A stretch of DNA of 64,000 nt from Lineus longissimus (lineage: Eukaryota > Nemertea > Pilidiophora > Heteronemertea > Lineidae), in assembly GCF_910592395.1 (NCBI RefSeq), contig NC_088315.1:8248501-8312500 (forward strand), in the 5' to 3' direction. The notes below the pieces were generated by a model, which was not told the origin of the DNA, did no database searches, and worked only from the letters and a program-made list of their open reading frames with translations. Made by a program: the position numbers and the translations under genes. Positions within the stretch are counted from its first letter, which is position 1. Every line of letters begins with the position of its first letter. Below, piece after piece: positions 53,001 to 64,000 of this stretch.

Positions 53001-56000
53001 TGAACAGGAAACGAGAAGGTAAGCTAACATTTTCGTGGGTGGTGAAGTAAAAGTCATCTCAAACGCTGATTGTGCAAAATTCACTTTAACCCTTTCACTA
53101 CCACAGGGAGTGTATAGCACCCCTGGCCGACATACAGGCACGGTACAGTTAAATCAAACAATCTATTTGCACTGCTCAGACAACAGACCTACAGATTACA
53201 CGAGACATGGATGCGTGGGACTGAGTGGGTGGCTAGCCAAGAAACCTCATGCTGAAACTCGAGATCAAAAAGCGGGATATAACACCATGCCAAACAGCAA
53301 AATTCTGTTTTAAATCAAAAGCATCGACTCGTTATGAGCTTCTCACCCACTTCTCTACACAATAAGAAACCATCGACAAGTCGTCGACGCCCGCATACAA
53401 CGCAATATTTTTCATTACAAGCGAACAGGACCCTTTTATCGTGAAATTTCATAACCGTGCGTGTGGTGCGATGATACAATTATGAGCGTCCCCCTGGCAG
53501 CCTTGGAATGAAAGAATAATCACCAACGTTATGAGCTGGGGTGCAAAAATTGACACTGAAAGACAAACACGAAATGAGCCGGTTTTCCCCAGCGGCAAGT
53601 TGGCTAACATAGCTAATGACGGGTGGGTTGAGGTTTTCTTGGCGTAGAGGATAATGAACTTGAATGACCTAGTGTCAAGTATGGTTTTCTTGAGGACAGA
53701 ATGAGTTTGCAGGTCTCAAATCAGGCTTTTCTTGTTACCATTGCATTCCCTCAAATGGTACCATTGTGCTTTGCTGATGTGGTACCATTAAAACACAAGT
53801 CGATAAGACATTCAAATGGTACCGTTAACACTTGAGCAATCTCATGGTACCAAGACAGCGCAACTGTGGTAATTTCTTGTGTTCAAAATCGCAATGGTAC
53901 CACTTGCTATTTGACGATGTCTTTCGATACGCAAGAACATCGGATATGGAACATTCATTAAAGTTCTTTCCGAGCCAGGGAGATCATCAACAAAACGACT
54001 GTAAAACCATAGAGCATCACTATCGTCTCCCCACCACCATTCATACAGTAAAGACAATCTAATCTACCGAGCTGCGCACAACTCTACCACTCCTTCCAAT
54101 TCCCATTAACGGCACGGCACAGCACGGTCGCCGTTGGCACCGTGCCAATGCCGCTCATGATACGCCGGATAATCTGATTCCTGTCATCAGATACGATTTT
54201 ATTCACGGCGGCAAGGTTATAAGTATACTGACGAAAACGTATCAGATTGACTCAAATTTTATCAGGGCAATTATTTATGAGATGAATCTCAGATCGGAAG
54301 AATTTCTTGTCGGGTTTCACACGGAAAGACGGGGAAAGAAATCTACATGTAAGGTAAAATATGGCAAAGCACTACAAGTTCTCGAGCATGTGAAAATAAT
54401 AGAACTCGAAGGAAGGTGCTAGCTTTTCCGAATGTTCCATTCTTCATCTGCGTGGTAAATTTTTAACTGCTGTCACGGCCCATCCTCATTCTGGCCGGAA
54501 ACTCTGCCTTTCCGGCTATAATTTTCTCATCACTCCCACTCACTTGTTACGGGAATACACCACGTCCACATGGGTGCCCTTAAGATACAAAATTACGTGT
54601 CAAATTAACAACTGCTTAAATTTTCCAGTGCAGAATTACTCTAATGGAAATGACTTTCCTGATGAGGTTGTCATGAATGAGTTACGAGCAACAAGGATTA
54701 CTTTCAGCAGTAAGACAATGCATCATACCATCATCTGCGATACTACACAATCCCATAGGGGCCCATCTCAAAATTGTCTTGGTGACACAAAAGATGAAAA
54801 CTCACCTTGCCAAAATCACAATTTTTAAAACTAAACTGACTACTACTGTCAAACTCTTTCTATCAGCCTAAAGCACCCCGCACACAAGAGATTTTTATCA
54901 CTGCAACCTGTGATTGACATCAAATACATTTAACTCCTTATAGATAAAACTTTGGTATTTTGTGGCATCAAGAATATATTGAGATGGTCCCTTAAAAGTC
55001 TGAATATAGATTGCAGATTCTCTCAAAAGTCAAATAAATGAAACTAATCACTGTCAACGTGCGGAAAGGGAAGGATGAAGTTCTCTTTTTAAGAAATTAC
55101 AACAAAGGGATTGTCACTTTGTGAAATGAATCAGCTGCCTGACAAAAATAGGATTCTGTAACAGTTCATTCACCTGCCCAGAATCTCGTGTTCATTTCGA
55201 ACCCAACTTACATGTCTAAGAGATTTCTGGTATAATACCTGTCACAGAAACTAACAAAGGGATGCAACTGAAATGAATTCAGGAGCCCGAACTACATGTA
55301 TATTTCTAACATATCATCCACAAGTGAAGAATCTGGAAGGCCGATTTATTTCCGTCTATTTCAAAACAAAGAGTAATCGTAAAGCAGGCGTTCTAATTTC
55401 CAACACGGTTGAAACATTTCTCAAGAAACCCTTCACATTCAGAAACTGTGGGTTTTGACAAAAATTTGACATTTTTCATGACAAATTTTTCTTTGTCAGT
55501 ACCATACTGGAAACTGTGAAATTCAAACACTCAAACGTCATCAAAGTGTTGGTTTCAAACTTGCTCTTTGTGCTGAGCCATAAGTATTGGAACATAATCT
55601 GTTGTTTCTCATTTCATCCTAAAGCGATAATAAGAGTACACAATATGTACAGGTACTTCCATGTTTAGCAGTCGAGCCATTATCATTCTGTCGGCATAAA
55701 ACCAGTCATTGTCCCTAGGCCCTTTGACTAATCTAAAAACAATTTGCCATGCTCATCACACAGCAAATAAGCAATTCCGCAAGTTGATTCATCTTAACCC
55801 TTTGAAGTCTGAAGACAGAAGGAGAAGACATTGTGACATTTTTCTGCCGCATTTTCGAGCATTCACTGGTACTGTAAACCATTTTGAAAGATCATCTCTA
55901 CAAGCCACGAAGCTAAAAGTTGTTCAATTTGCTAATTTTCAGTTGGAGGCAGACGAAATATTGCATTTGCCGCGTGACTTTCACAGATGGGAATAAGGTA

Positions 56001-59000
56001 ATGTTAGTCTGGCTCAGCAATAGTTCCTGACAAAATAGCATGTGAAAGCAGCAAAACTACAACGGCAAACCGCTGCAGTGGAATCAGATCTTCATTCCGT
56101 TGCATATTTCACATAACATTTCAACATCCAAGGTATCACTTTAGAGAATTAGGTTAAATCATCCCTCATTTTACCACAAATTTATAGAGGCTACATTCAG
56201 TGAATCTATAGGGAAAATTGAATGAAATCGCAAATGTAGAAAACTCAATATACAAAATCCAGTAATAAAATGACATTGATTGGCAAAATCTCAAGATTCC
56301 ATCATCATCCTTGGCAATCACAGCAGAATTACGCCATAAATCAGTTATTTGCATATTAGAGATTTTTGAGTTACTACCAGTGGCATTCTGGTTCAAGAGT
56401 CAAACTTTCAATTCAATATGAGCCAAGGGATTGAACCTCGGGCTGGCTGCAGCTTTCTCCTTTACAGGGCCAGTTAAGGTGAGCGCTGATTTGACGCAGA
56501 CACTTGATACCCCAGAGTGCCTCGGAGGAGCCCTATAATAGCATCAGAAGGCTCATATGGACACAAAAGAAATTGCCACTGCAGTGTGATATATATCCAT
56601 GTCTCCATCTTCTCAGACGCAGCTGGTATTTGCAGCCATTCACAGAAATATGAAATCATGGCCATGAAATGAGATGCAAGGCACCACAGCGGCAGATCAC
56701 TAATAACCAACATCATTCATAAGACACCATTATTTTCTTGCCACAGCGGCACAATCATGTTGCCTTTGCCATTAATCTGACTGGCAAGGAAAAGAAGAAC
56801 AGCGAGATAATGGAAGTGCATTATAGTGATGCAGAGGTAAAAGCCCCGATGGGCAGATACGTTTTGGTACAGAATCAAATGGTAGGCAGCTTCTTTTAGA
56901 ATGGTCACAATCTTGGTGAGGTCATTTGTTTAGCTTGGGGTGCATGGTGTTCAAACAAAAATTTTCAGTGATACGGAGTTTCTGCAACACTGATCTTTTA
57001 CTTTTAGGGGGTTGTTTTGGTTTGTTGGCCATTACAATACTCTAGTTTCACCGACCTAAGACTAATTTCTGAATATTCAAGTTTGGCCTCAAAATGAGCA
57101 CGTGGTCGTACGATGCCATTGCTAGACATTGGGTTGGTGATAAAGATCCGATTGTCACGATGTCACGTCAGCTTGGCCTTTGTGTCCATTTGTAAGCATA
57201 TATATATATTGAAGTGGTCTTAGATTGATGAAACTTGAGTATTTACTTTGCTTGAGGTAAAAATTCGCTGAACAATAATGCTATACATGTCCAAAAAAAT
57301 TAATAGATTGACATCTCGGCGCTTCTGATCTAAGATGACCCAGTATAGTCACCCATAACATAACACGCTGTTCCAGTCTGTGGGATACTTCAGATGTATT
57401 CCTTAATCCTGTTTTTCATCAAAACCAAACTCAAACTTGTAACTGACTGCCCAAAACCTACCTTGAAATCTTCCATACAAGACCACTGGCAAGAACAATC
57501 CTTTAACATAATCTCTCGCATTGAATCGTGTCCTGTGGCCATCACATATAGGTCTCGGTGTCCTAATATCATTTCGTGAACATCCGATTCACTCGAAGAT
57601 TATAAACCCAAATCGTTTCGTCCCAAATAGTGATGACCTCATGAATGAGGATTGGGACAGGAAATAATACCAAACGAGCCAATCACGCAGGCCTCGATCA
57701 CACCATAACAGAAGTGTTGATATTGTTTTTATGGTCATTCTCTAGTTATTGAGGTACATTCAACGAATCAACCGTTCTGATAAATATTGGTCACCGCCAG
57801 TTTTAAAATGGTCTTTCATTGGCTTCCAGTTTTCCCACCAGCGAGTGCAACCCTCGTAATAATTAAAGGCACATTACAATGAAACGATTCAGCTTGGTCT
57901 TTCATTGGCTCTCAGTTCCCCCCCCCCCCCGCAAGTGCCACCCACATCACCAAGAGGAAAACATCTCACTCTCATAATTTTCAAAACATGTAAAACATTT
58001 TTAGCTGATGACAAATAAGGCATGTAAGGTCAATTGGATCAGTCATCCTCATCACTGGGCTCATATTACAGGACGGCACACTAGAACGACGGTCGCACAA
58101 AAATTTGTCAGCACCAATCCAACTTGCCACAGTTTTTTCCCCACCCACAAGCACTCCCCACATTTTCAGAACATGATGACTGAATTCCAGGAGACAATGA
58201 ATTTTATACAGCTTGAGCACAAAATAGCAAATTGCGTAAGTGAGACCGGGATTTCCCGAATCAAGAGACAAAAGGCAAATTTTTCACCAAGAACCGAAAT
58301 ATTTTCGATGGTCCTGCAATTATCAGTAATTCTTCCATTTATAGTTATGAATAAGGATTTGCATGAAAATAACAGAATGTCAGAAAATAATACAGTAGAA
58401 CCTCTCTATTAAGGACACCCTCGGGACTGACAAGTGCCGTCCTTAATAGAGAGGTGTCCTGATCAGAGGTAAAATTGAATGGAAACAGCCAATTTGGCAC
58501 CAGAACGAGTGTTCTTAATAGAGAGGTGTCCGCTAAGGGAGGTTCTACTGTACTAGGAATATGGTTACAACCGGACTTTTGATAGACAGCTCAAGGCGGA
58601 GGAATGCTTCCAATTGTGCTTGCAATTGCCCACCCCATGCATGGGGGGGGGGGGGGGCTAGAATAACTCGACAACAACAATAGCAACCATGTACACAAAA
58701 CAACAGACACGAATGACACAAGAGATATTTCTCATCGCCAGACACATATCGCCAGCGGGATTTTCTCGAATAACAAAGCTAGAACGATATCATATACAAA
58801 TATATTTCAAAGGTATGAATGATCAATGCTGCACGCAATATGACTGAATGTTTGCATCTAACGACTGAGCAGGCAGACGACATTTGCTTGTCATGGGCAC
58901 ATCAAAGGTATATCAATGGCTTATTGCCAGCCAATAATGATACAATGTACATATCACCAGCAACCAGCAATCTGCTAATATATACGGTGGCTGGGAAAGG

Positions 59001-60417
59001 ACATCGAAAAAAAAAAAAATTCTGGGCGGGACGACTTATTATGTCGGGGGGGACGACTTAGTAAGTCGGGGGGACGACTTAGTAAGTCGGGGGGACGACT
59101 TAGTAAGTCGGGGGGGCGGCTTATTATCTCGGGGGGACGACTTATTATCTCGGGGGGGGACGACTTAGTAAGTCGGGGGGGACGACTTATTATCTCGAGG
59201 GGACGACTTATTAAGTCGGGGGGACGACTTAGTAAGTCGGGGGGACGACTTATGAAAGCGAGGGCGAGGCCTGGCTGTGACTGTCTCATCTCTCTCACCA
59301 TGTTGTCAACACGGTGGAGCAGCCAGGACCGATTCGGCCTGGCTGTGACTTTCTCATCTCTCTCACCATGTTTAGTTGACAACTTGGCAGAGCAGCCAAG
59401 ACTGATTTGGCCTGGCTGTGACTGTCTCATCTCTCTCACTATAATTATTGTCAACTACGTTGTAAACATAATGCTCAAAATTGATTCATGAAAAAGGCAG
59501 TAGGGCAATATTATTATTAAGTTGTCAACATGGTGAGAGAGATGAGGAAGTCACAGCCAGGCCAAATCAGTCCTAGCTGCTCCACCGTGTTGACAACATG
59601 ATGAGAGTGATGAGGAAGTCACAGCCAGGCCGAATCAGTCTTCGCCGCACTGCCTAGTTATTGATATGGCGAGAGAGATGAGACAGTCACAGCCAGGCCT
59701 TGCCCTCGCTTTCATAAGTCGTCCCCCCGACTTACTAAGTCGTCCCCCCGACTTACTAAGTCGTTCCCCCGAGATAATAAGTCGTCCCCCCGACATAATA
59801 AGTCGTCCCCCCGACTTAATAAGTCGTCCCCCCAAGATAATAAGTCGTCCCCCCGACTTACTAAGTCGTCCCCCGAGATAATAAGTCGTCCCGCCGAGAA
59901 TTTTTTTTTTTTCGATGTCCTTTCCTAGCCACCGTAAATATAACATGTCGGAAGCAACAACGAATGAAGATTTGTGTTATGTGGTTGCAGTTTGGTTGTT
60001 TTGCTGGTGGCCTTGGGCTTGTCACTTCACTTGAATTGCCATAATAGGGAGTGTGGTCGTTAACTGAGCCTGGTCTCTGTTGAGTTGCTTGTGACCTTTG
60101 GCCAATCACTTAACCAAACTGATTTGAAATACGGTCGAGGAGCATAAGTCCCATCCGTCATGAACCTTTAAAAGAAACAGAAGGCGACTTAAAAAACAAT
60201 TTTACTAGGCCACGCCAAGTTGGCATGCTATGTGCACCTCTTGGGCTTCTAGTTCTACAGTCTCGCCATGACTACCAACATAGGGTCCATTTGCAGAAGA
60301 TATCATATAACATATTATACAAACCTTATCATAGGATAGGTGAATAAAAGACGATGGAAATATATCCTGTAGTTTTGCTTGAAGTGTACTTTTGTTCCAT
60401 TTTGTATCTGTTAATTT
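44066..60417 (-). CDS. PTPRR: receptor tyrosine phosphatase, PTPRR/PTPN5/PTPN7 (KIM) family, 5' end not found
   Basis: Twelve exons in order: 60325-60417, 51500-51658, 50839-50952, 50152-50369, 47781-47864, 47227-47326, 46448-46526, 46202-46278, 45433-45696, 45032-45207, 44484-44597, 44066-44165; all GT-AG and in phase, giving 525 residues. Numbering counts from the first exon found. The ectodomain part (KNTIEMYISK..AKEILAKL) matches human PTPRR KNSIELFVS..SEEVLRSL. One membrane helix follows (VAAGVATFLVIIVLGAVICY), then a KKKK stop-transfer. The kinase-interaction motif is S-RRGSSASLTIDL (195-207), the docking site for ERK/p38 MAP kinases, with a phosphorylatable Ser as in RRGSNVSLTLD. The phosphatase domain has KNRYKTILPN, YINAN, ATQGP, WPD (415-417), and the P-loop HCSAGIGRTG with Cys454 and Arg460, and ends QYEFVH. 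All catalytic residues are present, so it should be active on phospho-MAP kinases. Signal-peptide exons were not found and probably lie beyond 64000. Confidence 0.93.
45929..46187. repeat. left arm of long inverted repeat around two PTPRR exons
   Basis: The arm contains two hairpin-forming blocks ('gatggcgatggcgtagttct' and its complement 'gaactacgccatcgccatct'), then 'gactccgataaccagctcaa', a G run and 'gatctacgtggttcg'. The same order appears inverted at 46542-46915. The arm lies in the intron between the exons 46202-46278 and 45433-45696. Confidence 0.85.
46542..46915. repeat. right arm of long inverted repeat around two PTPRR exons
   Basis: The arm starts 'aacaccttcaacgtcgaacc', continues 'acgtagatctacgtgg' and 'tttgagctggttatcggagt', then three or more hairpin blocks of 'ctacgccatcgccatcttca' and complement, and ends with another 'gactccgataaccagctcaa' block in the opposite sense. 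So it is internally palindromic as well as inverted relative to 45929-46187. It lies in the intron upstream (in gene sense) of exon 46448-46526. Confidence 0.85.
47085..47172 (-). repeat. tRNA-derived SINE or tRNA pseudogene
   Basis: On the minus strand the stretch reads GCCTCTTAGCTTGGTGTTTG and, about 40 bases later, GGTTCGATCCCAGGGAGAG. The second is a perfect B box (GGTTCGAWYCC class) and the first resembles an A box at the right distance. Stem pairing of a functional tRNA is not evident, so this is likely a SINE head or decayed tRNA within a PTPRR intron. Confidence 0.5.
48050..48076. repeat. (TGTC)n microsatellite
   Basis: About six copies of 'tgtc', with one 'tccg' interruption, in a PTPRR intron. 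No function is proposed. Confidence 0.85.
51710..52826. mobile_element. dispersed ~1.1-kb element, copy 1 (in PTPRR intron)
   Basis: The stretch matches 60707-61839 almost base for base; differences are scattered substitutions (for example 'ctctccctggagg' against 'cctcccttgagg') and the length of the GAC tract near the right end. It contains three internal tandem segments of about 300 bp, each with 'gacctctgtgaccttga' and 'tcacctga'. It ends in a GAC-rich tract, 'gccacggtatgggataagct' and a perfect hairpin (11-bp stem AGCTCACCTCT, 4-base loop, 52799-52824) and then 'aa'. No coding capacity. A hairpin followed by CTAA recalls Helitron 3' ends, but the hairpin overlaps the terminus and the other end does not clearly start with TC, so the class is open. 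Confidence 0.8.
52827..58380. other. PTPRR intron, central part
   Basis: This is part of the 8.7-kb intron between exons 60325-60417 and 51500-51658. At 53755-53900 the palindrome GGTACC, mostly as ATGGTACC or GGTACCAT, occurs five times in about 145 bp. A possible B-box (GGTTCAATCCC, minus strand) is near 56430. I see no other supported feature; reading frames here lack conserved motifs. Confidence 0.5.
58391..58552. mobile_element. pogo/Tigger-like MITE, ~160 bp
   Basis: Between two TA dinucleotides (58391-58392 and 58551-58552) lie terminal inverted repeats CAGTAGAACCTC and GAGGTTCTACTG (one mismatch each way at most), with subterminal 'ctctctattaaggacac' and 'cttaatagagaggtgtcc' blocks repeated inside. 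TA target duplication and CAGT.GAACCTC termini fit pogo/Tigger-type Tc1-mariner elements. There is no transposase. Confidence 0.8.
58983..59936. mobile_element. 954-bp foldback element with tandem-repeat arms
   Basis: The element is flanked by a 6-bp direct repeat AATATA (58977-58982 and 59937-59942). Both ends read TACGGTGGCT(g/a)GGAAAGGACATCGA followed by an A run in the left sense. The arms then carry tandem ~20-bp units of a G run plus GACGACTTAGTAAGTC or the variant GACGACTTATTATCTC; the right arm is the complement. The centre (about 59250-59700) is itself made of inverted copies of 'gcctggctgtgactgtctca'. The whole can fold into one long hairpin. Peptides such as SRPPDLLSRPP that read through the arms are artefacts. 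Confidence 0.9.
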
Positions 60418-63400
60418 CTGAAACGACACGAAAGATGAGATGGTTAGAGATATACCACACAAATTTTCAGGAGTGAAAATGGCACTGGTTATACTGTGAA
60501 ACTAAATAAAGCCAGCATCATCATTGAGAAACCACACTGCATCTTTACGATATTCGACCTGTAAACATCGAACAAGGCAGATAGATGGAAGTCAATTCCC
60601 AGCCACTGTTACGATGCCTAGAGGGACAAAAATGCGCATCGTTGCAAAGTAACACAGCCCAGGAATTGGGACCAGGTAGCATGCAAACTCAACAGTGGGA
60701 GGCCTTAAATGAAATGGCCAGGGCCATTGTGCTCACCTCATGTGGAGGAAAGATGGATAAAGAGCATGGTATTGTGTCATGTAGTGTTAGGTTTGATGTA
60801 GGTCCAAGCAATTACAATTTCCCCAAAATGGCCAATTTACAGTACATTCGACCTCTGTGACCTTGAAAAGTAGGTCAAATCAAAGAAGACCCGGGTGACA
60901 CATTGAATGGTTGTTAGAATTAGATGTACCTATGATATAAAATTGGTGCCAATCGGGCAAGTCATTACTAGGAATAATGGCATTTTGAAGAATTTAGGAT
61001 TTGGCCCCCTCCCTTGAGGCCAAACGGCAAATCAGATTGCACCAAACTTCAGTACCTGAGATCACCTGACCAAGGGGTACATGTGTACTTAATTTGTGAT
61101 CAATAGTCATTGCAGTTAAGAAACGTGCCATAGTTACGGCCTGACGGCGAATTTACGCCATTTGACCTCTGTGACCTTGACAAGAAGGTTAAATTAAAAA
61201 CCTGTGTGACATATACTGTATGGTGGTTAGATGTACCCATGATATCAAATTGGTGGCAATCGGGCAAGAAGTTAAGGAATAATCACATTTTTAAGGTTTT
61301 TGGATTTTGCCCCCTGGTGGTCAAGTGGTGAATCATATTGGACCAAACTTCGGTCCCTGAGATCACCTGACTAAGGGGTAAATGTGTACCAAATTTGGTA
61401 TCAATAGTCATTGCAGTTTAGAAACGTGCCATTGTTACATCCTAACGGCCAATTTACACCATTTGACCTCTGTGACCTTGAAAAGGAGGTCAAATCAAAA
61501 ACCCGGAGGATATATGATGCACCTTTGCTAGAAGTACCTACCATATTTTTTTCAAAATTTCCCGACTACTATTAAGGGAGATATTGCATATTTTCACTTT
61601 TAACGTTTGGCCCCCTGGTGGCCAAACCATGAAACGAATCGGACCGAAACTTGGTCTCCAAGGTGTCATTACATAAGGGTACATGTGTACCAAGTTTCAA
61701 CTCAATAGCTCTAACAGTTACGAAACGTGCCCTGCTAACGGACGACGGACGACGACGGACGACGACGACGACGACGACGACGACGGACGACGGACGCCAC
61801 GGTATGGGATAAGCTCACCTCTGCTAAGAGGTGAGCTAAAAACAAGATCAGTGCCCACCAACCTCAAGTGGACTTAAGTATCATCCTTCAAGGGTCTGTG
61901 GTGGCTTATTGAAGTCCAAAACTTGGGGGTCAAGATGTGACTGGCGTGCTCATCTGATGTCTACATCCGACTGCAGGACAGACCAGGTAAAAGTGTAGAG
62001 CCAGCCTATGATAAACCCCTGCCGAAGTTGAGATCAGACGCTAAACCTCACTTTTAACTTTTAAAGTCAAGATGAATACACGCAGATAAACTATCGCACC
62101 ACCCACTTCAAAAGAAGTGGGGAGGCTGTAATATTTTGACTCGGTTTTAAAACAAACTCAAAAGATCACACCAGCCTGCCTCAAAGAAAACCCTCTTCCA
62201 GGAACTGCGTCAATGTGGGTTTGAAGAACGGAATATTCTTTCCTTCGGTTTCAGGATACGAGGATGAAAATAAGCAGAAACCTGACACGAGAAGTGTAGA
62301 TCAGAAAGGATCTGCATGAATCACAACCACCTTTTTTCTGACTGGATTTGTTAAAACTGCAATAAATATGAAGAGCAAAGGTTAGGCTGTATCAGGTGAT
62401 TGTGACTGACATTTACAAGTCTTAGAATCAATAGAATACAAAATAAGACTGATATGTCAGAAAGGGAAACAAATGAGACTTCTAACTATCAATAACGAGT
62501 AGGCCTAATAGCAATACTATACGATACGTTACAAGAGAGCTAGATTCAATATAAGAATACTGAACATCGTAAAATTTTCTATGCATCAATTGTATTTTGA
62601 GCCTTGTAACAAGAAAGCAGTGTCCTTACCAATTATTCCGCATCAGGTATACCTGTCACAACATTATCACAGCAACGCCCATTGTCTACCGAGCTAGCAG
62701 TGAGAAACCTCAACTTCAACCTTAACACTTGACTGAGTCATCCAATACCCCCCCCCCCCCCTCCCCGCAATAAATGATGGACATATACAATATATCGGTA
62801 AATGAACTTTCACTGCCAGTGGGATGAGAAAAAGACATGCTTCCTGTTGTGTCGAGAAGGCGGCAGGGCGTGGGTAGTTCCCAGCGCCCACATGGTAGTT
62901 AGCATGGTTAGTAGGGCTTCTCAATAAGTGGTAGTGACAAGGCTAATGAGATTGTGGTTTTAGCCTATTCAGCTACAAGTAAACAAATAGCCAAGTAGAC
63001 ACTTTTTATGGATTACATTGGCATCGCCTGCCCTACATCTTTAGCCGAGTAAACATCTTTTATGCAAGAACGTCTGCTTCAGAAGAGCTTTACCGCTGCA
63101 CACGTAGGAGTTGATCCACACGGCACATGTTCCGCGGAAATCATATTAGTGGTCTAATGAGTACATGACAAGGAATACCCAAGGGCTGACCATCAATTTG
63201 CTTGACAAGACGTAGGAGGGCATTGTGGTAGGGCTAGGGGAAGATCTCCAAAATCCTTGATGCCCACGACTAAAGTAATAGTACTTCCGTATGTGAAGGA
63301 GTCTTTCAGCACAGCAAATGTTTGGAGGAAACCATATCAGTGGTCTAATGAGAAGGAATGCAGGGAAAGACCCAAAGCAAAAGAGTCAGATGAAGCCAGA

Positions 63401-64000
63401 TATACTGTTGACTATTATCATACCAAGGGGCTGACTATCATTTGTTTGATAGGGGACAATCTTGGAAGACTTAACAAGTTTAGTCATCTTGCCCTCAATT
63501 CATCCTCCTAACAAGACCGATTAAAGGAGGTGTATCATTATTGATTCGCAGTTGCGGATGTCTGCACGATAAGGTAAGGAAATCTTTTAAAAGAGCTTAA
63601 AGTGAATCTCAAAGGCTCTCTCCCAGCCTAATGGAGTCTTTAGACGAGTTTATGGAGAAGCCATGTGGTGATCATGTGACACTTTTGTTGCTGCGTGATC
63701 ATAACACTACGTGAGCCATGAAACGTGACTTCCAAGTTTAACTCTTACGTGATATAAAGCGATTTTGAGACGGCCCACAATGCCGTATCGAGGATCAAAA
63801 CGGCTTTGTCAGATTCAGCTAGGCATTTACACCAGGCATGCTGAACCCAGGATCTATCAGCAGGTGGGATAGACATCACTGAGCCCCAGTTACACCCACA
63901 TGGAGGGTTTGGTATTACCACAACACCTCCAGGGTATAATCTATTCCACTGCTGTGACTCAAACATGATGAAACTTCCCCACTTTACTTTCCTTTTGGAG
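60418..64000. other. upstream PTPRR intron with repeat; no further exon found
   Basis: The exon at 60325-60417 has an acceptor, so further 5' exons exist at higher coordinates. The second ~1.1-kb element lies at 60707-61839. Between 61840 and 64000 I found no signal peptide or ectodomain exon that I can support; a C run lies at 62749-62762. Confidence 0.5.
60707..61839. mobile_element. dispersed ~1.1-kb element, copy 2
   Basis: Same element as 51710-52826, same orientation, with a GAC tract about 16 bp longer. The end hairpin is at 61812-61837. The shared sequence begins 'aaatgaaatggccagggcc' in both copies and stops at 'ggtgagctaa' in both; the flanks differ. No clear target-site duplication is seen. 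The near identity implies recent transposition or ongoing gene conversion. Confidence 0.85.

Noticed and set aside
56425-56480. second tRNA-like SINE (minus-strand GGTTCAATCCC)
   Set aside because: A B-box match alone; no convincing A box at the right distance.
58975-59946. SRPPDLLSRPP-type and SGGRLSKSGGRL-type repeat peptides
   Set aside because: They are readings of the foldback element's tandem arms on opposite strands.

Overview
This window is nuclear DNA from an animal, most probably a marine invertebrate bilaterian (a lophotrochozoan or an invertebrate deuterostome; the sequence alone does not decide). All genes are split by GT-AG introns, the proteins are closest to animal orthologs, and introns and intergenic DNA are full of minisatellites, MITE-like elements and foldback repeats. 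No prokaryotic, viral, CRISPR or rRNA features were seen.

Six genes can be reconstructed exon by exon with matching splice phases. From left to right: (1) the first coding exon of a liprin-alpha (PPFIA) gene, minus strand, whose large first intron appears to fill positions 1-17570; (2) TMEM183, plus strand, five exons, 378 aa, head to head with liprin-alpha; (3) RECQL (RecQ1-type DNA helicase), minus strand, nine exons, 735 aa, plus a 2.55-kb downstream exon (23766-26316) that can be joined in frame to give a 1584-aa long form with a disordered, serine-rich tail; (4) RFESD, a soluble Rieske protein, minus strand, three exons, 159 aa; (5) ELP4 (Elongator subunit), plus strand, six exons, 387 aa, head to head with RFESD; (6) a PTPRR-type receptor tyrosine phosphatase with a kinase-interaction motif, minus strand, twelve exons found between 60417 and 44066, with the 5' end not found.

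The genes do not form one pathway. Two compact head-to-head pairs (liprin-alpha/TMEM183 and RFESD/ELP4) look like shared promoters. Liprin-alpha beside TMEM183, with a KIM-type phosphatase 24 kb away, recalls human 1q32 (TMEM183A, PPFIA4, PTPN7), so this may be ancient synteny.

The rest is repeats: minisatellites of 41 bp (11.24-11.97 kb), 50 bp (15.29-16.10 kb), ~78 bp (22.25-22.62 kb), ~32 bp (43.64-43.84 kb) and 51 bp (39.00-39.89 kb); two TTAA-flanked MITEs of one family (31.6 and 42.0 kb); a foldback element of 954 bp with a 6-bp target duplication (58983-59936); a pogo-like MITE (58.4 kb); two nearly identical ~1.1-kb elements flanking a PTPRR ectodomain exon; and long inverted repeats flanking two PTPRR catalytic-domain exons. 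The observations most worth following are the RECQL long-tail exon, whose splice donor contains the stop codon of the short form, and the inverted repeats around the two PTPRR exons.
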